Source: Lachnoclostridium sp. An76 | GTDB lineage: Bacteria > Bacillota > Clostridia > Lachnospirales > Lachnospiraceae | Direction: 5' to 3' | Assembly (NCBI RefSeq): GCF_002161355.1 | Contig: NZ_NFHL01000012.1 | Coordinates: 1-63,187, forward strand | Length of the DNA stretch: 63,187 nucleotides | In this document: one piece after another, positions 17,249 to 24,815 of the stretch | Layout: each line of letters begins with the position of its first letter | Position numbering within the stretch: position 1 is the first letter of the stretch | Position numbers and translations under genes: made by a program | Notes under the pieces: generated by a model | The model's database searches: none | What the model saw: only the letters and a program-made list of their open reading frames with translations | What the model was told of the DNA's origin: nothing

Positions 17249-18454
17249 ATGGATACGATCAAATGGGCAGTCAACAAAATGCCGAAAACCGAAGATTCCA
17301 ATCTCCCCATCATGGGGCTTGACGAGGTCAGGAAGGCGCGCGCCTTTCACGAGAGCTTTCCCCAGTACAGCGTCACTCCCCTGGCGAAGCTGGACCGCAT
17401 GGCAGAGCGCCTCGGCCTGAAGGAAGTCTACGTCAAGGATGAGTCCTACCGTTTCGGGCTCAATGCCTTCAAAGTGCTGGGCGGCTCTTTCGCCATGGCG
17501 CGCTACATAGCGAAGCAGACCGGGAAAGACGTGTCGGAGCTTCCATATAATGTGCTCACCTCGGAAGAACTCAGAAAAGAATTCGGCCAGGCAACCTTTT
17601 TCACCGCGACAGACGGCAACCACGGGCGCGGAGTCGCCTGGGCTGCAAACAAGCTGGGACAGAAGGCGGTTGTCCTCATGCCGAAGGGCACCACGCAGAC
17701 AAGGCTGAACAACATTCTTGCAGAGGGAGCTCAGGCAACGATCGAGGATTACAATTACGATGAATGTGTGCGCATGGCGAACGCCATGGCAGAAAAGACA
17801 GAGAACGGCGTCATGGTGCAGGATACCGCGTGGGACGGCTACGAGGAGATCCCGTCCTGGATCATGCAGGGGTACGGCACCATGGCAATGGAAGCGGACG
17901 AACAGCTCCACGATTACGGATGCGAACGTCCGACCCATGTATTCATACAGGCAGGCGTCGGTTCTCTTGCAGGCGCTGTCCAGGGATATTTCGCGAACCG
18001 GTATCCCGAGAACCCGCCAAAGGTTGTTGTCGTAGAGGCAGAAGCCGCGGCCTGTCTGTACAAAGGAGCATGTGCGGGGGACGGGGACATCCGAATCGTG
18101 GACGGCGACATGGTCACCATCATGGCAGGACTTGCCTGCGGAGAGCCCAACACGATCTCCTGGGATATCCTGAAAAACCACGTCGATACATTTATCGCAT
18201 CCCCTGACTGGGTGGCAGCGCAGGGAATGCGCATGCTCGCAGCTCCGGTCAAAGGCGACCAGCCGGTCACTTCCGGTGAATCCGGAGCCGCTCCCTTCGG
18301 GACACTGGCGTGCATCATGACAATGGACGAATACAAGCCGCTCAGGGATCACCTGGGTCTGGATGAAAACTCCAGAGTCCTGCTCTTCTCCACAGAAGGC
18401 GACACGGACCCGGAGAGATATGAATCCATCGTCTGGGGCGGAAATGACAGATAG
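17249..18454 (+). CDS. ygeX: Diaminopropionate ammonia-lyase YgeX
   Basis: This PLP enzyme converts 2,3-diaminopropionate to pyruvate and two ammonia. It has 401 residues, close to E. coli YgeX. The PLP lysine is Lys75 in RFGLNAFKVLGG. TATDGNHGRGVAWAA is the cofactor-cradling motif and a glycine-rich phosphate loop (QAGVGSLAGAV) follows later. The ATG has an AAGGAGG site eight bases upstream. In the island it would be the step that delivers purine carbon to pyruvate. The product 2-aminoacrylate is a substrate of RidA, which is encoded in the same run. Confidence 0.93.
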   Translation: MDTIKWAVNKMPKTEDSNLPIMGLDEVRKARAFHESFPQYSVTPLAKLDRMAERLGLKEVYVKDESYRFGLNAFKVLGGSFAMARYIAKQTGKDVSELPYNVLTSEELRKEFGQATFFTATDGNHGRGVAWAANKLGQKAVVLMPKGTTQTRLNNILAEGAQATIEDYNYDECVRMANAMAEKTENGVMVQDTAWDGYEEIPSWIMQGYGTMAMEADEQLHDYGCERPTHVFIQAGVGSLAGAVQGYFANRYPENPPKVVVVEAEAAACLYKGACAGDGDIRIVDGDMVTIMAGLACGEPNTISWDILKNHVDTFIASPDWVAAQGMRMLAAPVKGDQPVTSGESGAAPFGTLACIMTMDEYKPLRDHLGLDENSRVLLFSTEGDTDPERYESIVWGGNDR

Positions 18455-18502
18455 CTGTCTTTTCCCGGCATAAATCAAGGAAACCATCCAACTTTTATCC
18501 GT

Positions 18503-18544
18503 TCAGGCGGCCCGGTGCCGCACCCTCCGCGGCACGGCGCCTGA
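18503..18544 (+). other. Nested intercistronic hairpin between ygeX and ygeY
   Basis: The outer stem TCAGGCG/CGCCTGA (18503-18509 with 18538-18544) encloses GTGCCGC/GCGGC AC (18515-18521 with 18529-18535). No T-run follows. A processing or stability element, or partial terminator, is likely. Confidence 0.6.
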
Positions 18545-18593
18545 CAAAGAGACTTTCATCATATTTTCAGATCAGAAAAGGAGAGAGAAAACT

Positions 18594-19904
18594 ATGGATT
18601 TCAACAAGATCAAAGAAGCAGCGCAGAGTTATCAGGCGGACATGACCGCATTCCTGCGTGCCATCGTCAGGAACCCGGGCGAGAGCTGCGATGAAAAAGC
18701 ACACATCGACACGATCGCCGCAGAGATGAAAAAGCTGGACTTCGATGAGGTCGTCATCGATCCCCAGGGGAATGTGATCGGCTATATGGGCACAGGCGAC
18801 AGGATCATCGCATACGATGCGCATATTGACACCGTAGGTATCGGCAATATCGACAACTGGACATTTGATCCATACGAAGGATATGAGAACGAGACCGAGA
18901 TCGGCGGGCGCGGCGTGTCCGACCAGTGCGGCGGCCTGGTGTCCGCAGTATACGGAGCAAAGATCATGAAGGATATGGACCTGATCCCCGAAGGATGCAA
19001 GATCATGGTCGTGGGGACCGTCCAGGAGGAAGACTGCGACGGCCTGTGCTGGCAGTACATCATCAACGAAGACAAGATCCGCCCGGAATTTGTCGTATCC
19101 ACAGAGCCGACGGACGGCGGCATCTACCGCGGACAGAGAGGGCGCATGGAGATCCGCATCGACGTCAAAGGCGTCTCCTGCCACGGCTCCGCCCCGGAGC
19201 GCGGGGACAACGCGATCTACAAGATGGCTGACATCCTTCAGGATGTGCGCGCACTCAACGAAAACGACGACGCTGACGAGACAGAGATCAAAGGACTCGT
19301 AAAAATGCTCAATCCGAAATACAATCCGGACTGGGAGGAAGCGCGATTCCTCGGACGCGGCACTGTCACAGTATCACAGATCTTCTACACATCGCCGAGC
19401 CGCTGCGCGGTCGCTGACTCCTGCGCGGTATCCCTTGACCGCCGCATGACATTCGGAGAGACATGGGAGAGCTGTCTGGATGAGATCCGCGCACTCCCGA
19501 GCGTAAAGAAATACGGCGATGACGTGATCGTTTCCATGTACAACTACGACCGCCCATCCTACACCGGATGCGTCTATGAGATCGAATGCTACTTCCCGAC
19601 ATGGGCGATCCCGAAGGACCATAAGGTGACAAAGGCTCTCGAAAAAGCATACACCTCTCTCTACGGGGACAAAAGGATCGGCGCGGAGGAGACTCTGGAA
19701 ATGCGCCAGAGCCGTCCGCTGACAGACAAGTGGACATTCTCCACAAACGGAGTTTCCATCATGGGAAGAAACGGCATCCCCTGCATCGGATTCGGACCGG
19801 GCGCGGAAGCGCAGGCACATGCGCCGAACGAGAAAACATGGAAACAGGATCTCGTCACTTGCGCGGCTGTATACGCGGCACTGCCCGGGATTTACTGCGA
19901 ATAA
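18594..19904 (+). CDS. ygeY: YgeY-type M20 metallohydrolase
   Basis: This 436-residue protein belongs to the M20/ArgE/DapE family, in the YgeY branch found with selenium-linked purine clusters. Metal-binding motifs are [12 protein letters not shown] (His/Asp), [10 protein letters not shown] (bridging Asp) and TVQEEDCDG (catalytic Glu-Glu). The dimerisation-domain histidine lies in [13 protein letters not shown] bond hydrolysis such as removal of a ureido or carbamoyl group from a diaminopropionate derivative is the best guess from context; the substrate is not proved. The start has a GGAGAGAG site. It is cotranscribed after ygeX. Confidence 0.88.
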   Translation: MDFNKIKEAAQSYQADMTAFLRAIVRNPGESCDEKAHIDTIAAEMKKLDFDEVVIDPQGNVIGYMGTGDRIIAYDAHIDTVGIGNIDNWTFDPYEGYENETEIGGRGVSDQCGGLVSAVYGAKIMKDMDLIPEGCKIMVVGTVQEEDCDGLCWQYIINEDKIRPEFVVSTEPTDGGIYRGQRGRMEIRIDVKGVSCHGSAPERGDNAIYKMADILQDVRALNENDDADETEIKGLVKMLNPKYNPDWEEARFLGRGTVTVSQIFYTSPSRCAVADSCAVSLDRRMTFGETWESCLDEIRALPSVKKYGDDVIVSMYNYDRPSYTGCVYEIECYFPTWAIPKDHKVTKALEKAYTSLYGDKRIGAEETLEMRQSRPLTDKWTFSTNGVSIMGRNGIPCIGFGPGAEAQAHAPNEKTWKQDLVTCAAVYAALPGIYCE

Positions 19905-19911
19905 AACGTCC

Positions 19912-20087
19912 GAGAGGCATCATATGTGTCCTTCGCTCCGACGTTCCCGCGGCTGCGACTAATCCACAGAGCCGTAAGGGTGCGGAGCGTTCGCCGAGTG
20001 CGGCTCCGCCCCGCGCCCTAACGGCTCTGGGATGGATTCTCCGCCGCTCCACTTGGACTTCCGCTCCGGACACACACGCCGCCTCTC
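19912..20087 (+). repeat. 176-nt imperfect foldback between ygeY and ygeW
   Basis: Matching arms occur in mirror order: GAGAGGC/GCCTCTC (19912 and 20081), GTGTCC/GGACAC (19926 and 20068), GCGGC/GCCGC, AATCCA/TGGATT (19961 and 20033), and CAGAGCCGT/ACGGCTCTG (19966 and 20021), with GGAGC/GCTCC at the tip. Both strands are open but no ribosome binding site or protein family is seen. A miniature inverted-repeat element or a structured intercistronic RNA is likely. Downstream, 20100-20240 is AT-rich and holds a TATAAA box near 20208 and the ygeW ribosome binding site. Confidence 0.75.
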
Positions 20088-20251
20088 TAGGTTCATCCGC
20101 CGTAAAGGAAAAATGCAGGCGGAAGTTTGCTGGAGAAACGCACAATTTTTCAAATGAGGAGTTTATAATTTCCGATCTGATGACACAGAAACGGATTTTC
20201 GTCCGCATACTATAAAATTTTTTATTTCAATATTCAAGGAGGATAAACAAC

Positions 20252-21445
20252 ATGAAAACTTTACAGGATTACATTGACAAGCTGAATGCCCTGAACTTTA
20301 AGGATATGTACAACGGGGACTTTTTCCTGACATGGGAGAAGACGGACGACGAGCTGGAGGCAGTTTTTACTGTTGCTGACGCGCTGCGTTTCATGAGAGA
20401 GAATAACATTTCCACAAAGGTATTTGAGAGCGGTCTCGGCATCTCTCTTTTCCGCGACAACTCCACGCGCACCCGCTTCTCTTTCGCTTCTGCCTGCAAT
20501 CTGTTAGGGCTTGAAGTACAGGATCTGGACGAAGGCAAATCACAGGTTGCCCACGGCGAGACTGTGCGCGAGACCGCGAACATGATTTCCTTCATGGCGG
20601 ATGTCATCGGGATCCGCGATGACATGTACATCGGCAAAGGAAATGCTTACATGCACGAAGTTGTCGACGCTGTAACCCAGGGCAACAAGGATGGCATCCT
20701 TGAGCAGAAACCGACGCTTGTGAACCTGCAGTGTGACATCGACCACCCGACACAGGCAATGGCTGACATGCTCCACATCATCCACGAATTCGGCGGCGTT
20801 GAGAACTTAAAAGGCAAGAAGATCGCCATGACATGGGCTTACTCCCCGTCTTACGGGAAACCGCTCTCCGTTCCCCAGGGTATCATCGGACTGATGACAC
20901 GTTTCGGAATGGACGTTGTACTGGCGCATCCGGAAGGCTACGAAGTATTCCCGGAGGTCGAGGCTGTGGCTGCGGAAAATGCAAAGAAATCCGGCGGCAC
21001 ATTCACAAAGACAAACAGCATGGCAGAGGCATTCAAAGACGCTGACATCGTTTACCCGAAGAGCTGGGCTCCGTTCGCGGCAATGGAGAAACGCACCGAG
21101 CTTTACGGAAACGGCGACTTCGACGGCATCAAGGCTCTGGAGCAGGAACTGCTGGCACAGAACGCGGAGCACAAAGACTGGGCCTGCACAGAGGAACTGA
21201 TGAAGACGACAAAGGACGGCAAAGCGCTCTACATGCACTGCCTGCCCGCTGACATCACAGGCGTGAGCTGCGAGGAAGGCGAAGTCGATGCAAGCGTATT
21301 TGACCGTTACAGAGACCCGCTGTACAAGGAAGCAAGCTACAAACCGTACATCATCGCAGCTATGATCTTCCTTGCGAAATTCGCCGATCCGGCCGACATT
21401 CTCAAAAAGCTGGAAGAGAAAGGCACGCCCAGGATCTTTAAATAA
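20252..21445 (+). CDS. ygeW: YgeW knotted carbamoyltransferase
   Basis: This 397-residue transcarbamoylase-fold enzyme has the carbamoyl phosphate motif FRDNSTRTRFSFASA, DHPTQAMADML as the second-domain hinge region, and the late MHCLPADITG motif. YgeW differs from ornithine and aspartate carbamoyltransferases in its insertions and its native substrate is not firmly established. Run in the catabolic direction it would phosphorolyse a ureido compound to carbamoyl phosphate, which fits the carbamate kinase two genes downstream (inference). An AAGGAGG site precedes the ATG. Confidence 0.92.
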   Translation: MKTLQDYIDKLNALNFKDMYNGDFFLTWEKTDDELEAVFTVADALRFMRENNISTKVFESGLGISLFRDNSTRTRFSFASACNLLGLEVQDLDEGKSQVAHGETVRETANMISFMADVIGIRDDMYIGKGNAYMHEVVDAVTQGNKDGILEQKPTLVNLQCDIDHPTQAMADMLHIIHEFGGVENLKGKKIAMTWAYSPSYGKPLSVPQGIIGLMTRFGMDVVLAHPEGYEVFPEVEAVAAENAKKSGGTFTKTNSMAEAFKDADIVYPKSWAPFAAMEKRTELYGNGDFDGIKALEQELLAQNAEHKDWACTEELMKTTKDGKALYMHCLPADITGVSCEEGEVDASVFDRYRDPLYKEASYKPYIIAAMIFLAKFADPADILKKLEEKGTPRIFK

Positions 21446-21571
21446 GTAAGAGCATCGATTTCTCAGACAGAGGCCAGATATCTTGAAAACAGATAAAATC
21501 TGAGGGCAAAAATATATCAACAGCCGGGACCCTGTTCCCAGGCACAGCAGACATTAGGAGGTATCACGATC

Positions 21572-21955
21572 ATGTTAAAATATGTTGAAACAAAAAACGC
21601 ACCCGCAGCTATCGGACCGTACTCACAGGGGATCATCCTGAACGGGATTGCTTTCTTCTCAGGACAGATCCCGCTCTCCCCGGAAACAGGGGAAGTCGTG
21701 GGCACGACGATCGAGGAGCAGACAGAGCAGGTCATGAAGAATATCAAGGCGCTTCTCGAGAGCCAGGGCGCTGAATTCACTGATGTTGTCAAAACGACAT
21801 GCTTCCTTGCAGATATGGGTGATTTTGCGGCATTTAACGAAGTGTACGCAAAGTATTTCACAGGCAAGCCGGCGCGCTCCTGCGTTGCGGTAAAAGCGCT
21901 TCCGAAAGGAGTCCTCTGCGAGGTAGAGACGATCGCCGCTGTAAAAGAGGCTTAA
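21572..21955 (+). CDS. ridA: RidA-family enamine/imine deaminase
   Basis: This 127-residue protein hydrolyses reactive 2-aminoacrylate-type intermediates to keto acids and ammonia. Family residues are visible: AIGPYSQGI near residue 14, the conserved arginine in [10 protein letters not shown] around residue 105, and the terminal glutamate motif CEVETIA. It lies between ygeW and the carbamate kinase. The presumed source of its substrate is YgeX, whose reaction proceeds through aminoacrylate. An AGGAGG site precedes the ATG. Confidence 0.93.
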   Translation: MLKYVETKNAPAAIGPYSQGIILNGIAFFSGQIPLSPETGEVVGTTIEEQTEQVMKNIKALLESQGAEFTDVVKTTCFLADMGDFAAFNEVYAKYFTGKPARSCVAVKALPKGVLCEVETIAAVKEA

Positions 21956-21970
21956 TGCAGGAGGCTTGAT

Positions 21971-22915
21971 ATGGAGAAAAAGAAACGTATCGTCATTGCC
22001 CTGGGCGGGAACGCCCTCGGCAATACGCTTCCCGAACAGATGAAAGCCGTGAAGATCACTTCCCGGGCCATCGTGGACCTGATCGAGGAGGGCTGCGAAG
22101 TCGTTGTCGCGCACGGGAACGGACCTCAGGTGGGTATGGTGAACAATGCCATGATCGCGCTCACCCATGAGGATCCCCAGCAGCCGAACACACCGCTGTC
22201 CGTCTGCGTTGCCATGAGCCAGGCGTACATTGGCTATGACCTGCAGAACGCGCTCAGGGAGGAGCTTTTAAACCGGGGGATCACGGATATCCCCGTAGCG
22301 ACCATGATCACACAGGTCCGGGTAGATCCGGAGGATCCGGCGTTTGAGCACCCATCCAAACCCATTGGCCGCTTTATGACAAAGGAGCAGGCGGATGTAA
22401 TGGCGGAAAAATATGACTATATCATGAAGGAAGACGCAGGGCGCGGCTACCGGCGCGTGGTCGCTTCCCCGAAGCCCCAGGAGATCGTAGAGATCGGGAC
22501 GATCCGCAATATGGTAGACTCCGGAGACGTTGTCATCGCCTGCGGTGGCGGCGGCATCCCGGTCACCCGTCAGGGCAATCACTTAAAAGGTGCCAGCGCG
22601 GTCATTGACAAAGACTTTGCAAGCTGTCTCCTCGCGAAAGAGCTGGATGCGGACTTCCTCATCATCCTGACCGCCGTGGAAAAAGCAGCCATCAATTACG
22701 GAAAGCCGGATGAGAAATGGCTGGGAGACATCACCGTAGACGAGGCAAAGCAATACATTGATGAAGGACACTTTGCGGCGGGATCCATGCTGCCAAAGGT
22801 ACAGGCTGCCGTAGAATTTGCCGAGTCCAAGCCCGGGCGCCAGGCGCTGATCACCCTGCTCGAAAAAGCAAAAGACGGGATACAGGGGAAGACCGGAACA
22901 AGGATCCATCTTTAA
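21971..22915 (+). CDS. arcC: Carbamate kinase
   Basis: This 314-residue amino-acid-kinase-fold enzyme makes ATP from carbamoyl phosphate and ADP. Motifs include IVIALGGNALGN at the N-terminus, VVAHGNGPQVGMV, the AIACGGGG-like loop (VIACGGGGIPV), VIDKDFASCLLA, and the GSMLPKVQAA segment. It begins 15 bp after ridA behind an AGGAGG site and is the last gene of the run. There is no arginine deiminase nearby, so carbamoyl phosphate is more likely to come from YgeW than from arginine. Confidence 0.93.
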   Translation: MEKKKRIVIALGGNALGNTLPEQMKAVKITSRAIVDLIEEGCEVVVAHGNGPQVGMVNNAMIALTHEDPQQPNTPLSVCVAMSQAYIGYDLQNALREELLNRGITDIPVATMITQVRVDPEDPAFEHPSKPIGRFMTKEQADVMAEKYDYIMKEDAGRGYRRVVASPKPQEIVEIGTIRNMVDSGDVVIACGGGGIPVTRQGNHLKGASAVIDKDFASCLLAKELDADFLIILTAVEKAAINYGKPDEKWLGDITVDEAKQYIDEGHFAAGSMLPKVQAAVEFAESKPGRQALITLLEKAKDGIQGKTGTRIHL

Positions 22916-23026
22916 TCCTCATGAATTATATATCGCATGCTATGTAAATATTTATGTATTGATCGCCACTGGAATTCATCTGAAAGCATGCGGCAAACTC
23001 CTAAAATATGTAATTAAATATGACAA

Positions 23027-23071
23027 CAGGGACAGCCGCGGACTCTGCCATGAGGTCCGCGGCTGCCCCTG
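23027..23071. terminator. Strong hairpin in the convergent gap
   Basis: CAGGG and CAGCCGCGGAC pair with GTCCGCGGCTG and CCCTG around an 11-nt loop, a 17-position stem with one mismatch. It follows arcC by about 110 bp and is AT-rich rather than U-rich on both sides. It probably insulates the plus-strand run and may also end the candidate small RNA read from the other strand. Confidence 0.65.
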
Positions 23072-23186
23072 ATTTAAATTAAAGTAGCCGTCCCACTCTC
23101 TGGTAAGATTAGACGACTACTTGTGTAGTAATATGATATTTGTCCGGAGCAGATGGGCTGCATCCATCCTTACCAGTTTTTTTGGT
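23027..23186 (-). ncRNA. Candidate free-standing structured RNA
   Basis: Read on the minus strand from the promoter at 23193-23220, the RNA would contain CTGGTAAG/CTTACCAG closing a multi-branch structure (23169-23176 with 23100-23107). Inside it are a GATGG/CCATC hairpin and an ACTAC/GTAGT hairpin. A competing stem pairs AGTAGTCGTC with GACGGCTACT (23112-23121 with 23083-23092) and runs into TTTAATTT. No open reading frame is present. It matches no riboswitch consensus I could recall. Existence as a transcript is inferred. Confidence 0.4.
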
Positions 23187-23192
23187 AAGTAT

Positions 23193-23220
23193 ATTGTAAC
23201 AAGCACAGGCGAAAAGTCAA
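23193..23220 (-). promoter_or_regulatory. Orphan minus-strand promoter in the convergent gap
   Basis: TTGACT (23215-23220) and TACAAT (23193-23198) are separated by 16 bp and read away from the xdhBC stop codon toward 23186. No minus-strand gene follows before arcC, which lies on the other strand. Confidence 0.5.
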
Positions 23221-23270
23221 TCATCTGAATGTTAGTTCATACTGAAGTTTATACTGAGGTTCATACCAGT

Positions 23271-24737
23271 TCATACCGAATTCTTTTCCAGCCTCTTCCG
23301 CATCGTCTTTTCCACCGCGTTCAGGATATTTTCATATCCCGTGCACCTGCACAGATGCCCTGACAGCATTTTTCTCAGCTCATCTCTTGTGTATTCTTTC
23401 CCTCTCTCAAGGATCTCCACCGCGCTCATGATCACGCCCGGCGTACAGAACCCGCACTGCACTGCCGCCTCGTCTATAAACGCCTGCTGGATGTCCGACA
23501 GCTCGCCGTTCGGTCCCATCAGCCCCTCCAGCGTGCGGATCTCTTTTCCATCTGCCCACGCTGCCAGATAGATACACGAGTTATAGCACTCGCCGTCAAT
23601 GATCACATTGCAGGCGCCGCACTCTCCGACCTCACAGCCTTTTTTCACACTGGTCAGGGAATAGTCATTGCGGAGCATATCTGTCAGGGAAGCCCTCACA
23701 TCCACCACTGCCTCACGGTCCACACCGTTGATCCGGCAGCGGATTAGTTTATACCGGCTGTTTCCGGTCTGTATGCTGTTATCCTCACTGTCATCCACAC
23801 AATCCCTGATATTACCATCACGGACATCCGCTTTCTCCTCCTGTTCCGTTTCCTGCGCGGCCCCGCTCTCTGCCCGCTTCACAGCCTCCTCGAGCGCCCG
23901 CTTACAGAGCACTTTTGAGATATGTTCCCTGAACGCCTTACTTGCTCTCCAGCTGTCCCGGGGAGTCACATCTTCGAGGACAGTGCTGCTGATCTTTTCG
24001 ATGCTGTCTTCTGTCACAGGAAGCCCTTTCCCAGCCGCCTCCGCATGCACTGCCCTCATGGGGACAGGTCCTGCCACTCCATAAGCGATCCGAATGTCAG
24101 TAAATGTTTTCCTGTCATCCGATAGTTTTACATTTACAGAGCATCCCAGTGTAGCGATATCCATGGCATTTCTCATCGCATATTTGATGTAATGCCCCTG
24201 ATACCCTTCATAAGATTCCCTGCGGATCAGGATGCCGGTCTGGATCTCCGCGGGGCGAAGGTCTACTTTTCCTGCCCGTATGTAAAAGTCCCGGATTGGG
24301 ATCCGGCGTACCCCTTCCGGCCCGGTCAGCTCGATCACTGCATCCCAGGCGAAAAGCGTAGAGGCAGAGTCAGCGGACGTAACGCCGTTGCATGTATTCC
24401 CTCCGATGGTCCCGATATTGCGTATCTGAGGACCACCTACCATATCTACTGCCTCACCCAGGACTCCGATATATTTCCGGATCAGCGGGTCTCTTGTGAT
24501 ATGGGAGAAGCTTGTAAGAGGACCGATCCGTATCGTCCCGTCCTCCTCCATGCTCACGCCGCGCAGTTCATCCAGGCCGTAGATACTCACCAGCTCGGCT
24601 CCCGCCCGTTTTCCTTCCCTCATCTGCACCAGCACATCGCTCCCCCCGGCGATGATCTGGGCCTGCGGATGCTCCTGAAGGAGCCGGATGGCATGGTCAA
24701 CGCTTCGCGCTTCATACAAAGCTTTCATATCATACAT
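23271..24737 (-). CDS. XdhB-XdhC fusion: FAD and [2Fe-2S] subunit of xanthine dehydrogenase
   Basis: Residues 1 to about 285 are the FAD-binding domain of molybdenum hydroxylases (IIAGGSDVLVQMREGK, then RNIGTIGGNTCNGVTSADS). After an acidic linker, residues about 326-488 are the iron-sulfur subunit with cysteines 368/373/376/388 and 428/431/463/465 for two [2Fe-2S] clusters. The protein would pass electrons from the XdhA molybdenum site to FAD and then to NAD or another acceptor. In E. coli these are separate xdhB and xdhC genes. The start has a GGAGGTGAG site. It is last in guaD-xdhA-xdhBC. Confidence 0.9.
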   Translation of the reverse strand: MYDMKALYEARSVDHAIRLLQEHPQAQIIAGGSDVLVQMREGKRAGAELVSIYGLDELRGVSMEEDGTIRIGPLTSFSHITRDPLIRKYIGVLGEAVDMVGGPQIRNIGTIGGNTCNGVTSADSASTLFAWDAVIELTGPEGVRRIPIRDFYIRAGKVDLRPAEIQTGILIRRESYEGYQGHYIKYAMRNAMDIATLGCSVNVKLSDDRKTFTDIRIAYGVAGPVPMRAVHAEAAGKGLPVTEDSIEKISSTVLEDVTPRDSWRASKAFREHISKVLCKRALEEAVKRAESGAAQETEQEEKADVRDGNIRDCVDDSEDNSIQTGNSRYKLIRCRINGVDREAVVDVRASLTDMLRNDYSLTSVKKGCEVGECGACNVIIDGECYNSCIYLAAWADGKEIRTLEGLMGPNGELSDIQQAFIDEAAVQCGFCTPGVIMSAVEILERGKEYTRDELRKMLSGHLCRCTGYENILNAVEKTMRKRLEKNSV

Positions 24738-24769
24738 TCTCTCTCACCTCCGAACGATACCTCTCTCAA

Positions 24770-24815
24770 TTCAAACCTCTGTCAGTTCAAATCTATCCGT
24801 TCAAACCTCTGTCAG
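24770..24815. repeat. Short direct repeat between xdhA and xdhBC
   Basis: TTCAAACCTCTGTCAG occurs at 24770-24785 and 24800-24815, a 30-bp period. It overlaps the last codons of xdhA, so it may be a recent slippage duplication. Confidence 0.75.

Noticed and set aside
17246..18487. A 413-codon minus-strand open frame opposite ygeX
   Set aside because: It mirrors ygeX codons, has no ribosome binding site and its translation is Cys/His/Arg-rich with no family features; ygeX on the plus strand is clear.
23083..23189. Purine, guanidine or GEMM riboswitch
   Set aside because: The conserved core blocks of these classes are absent, and no gene lies downstream on the strand that carries the promoter. 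Kept only as an unassigned candidate RNA.
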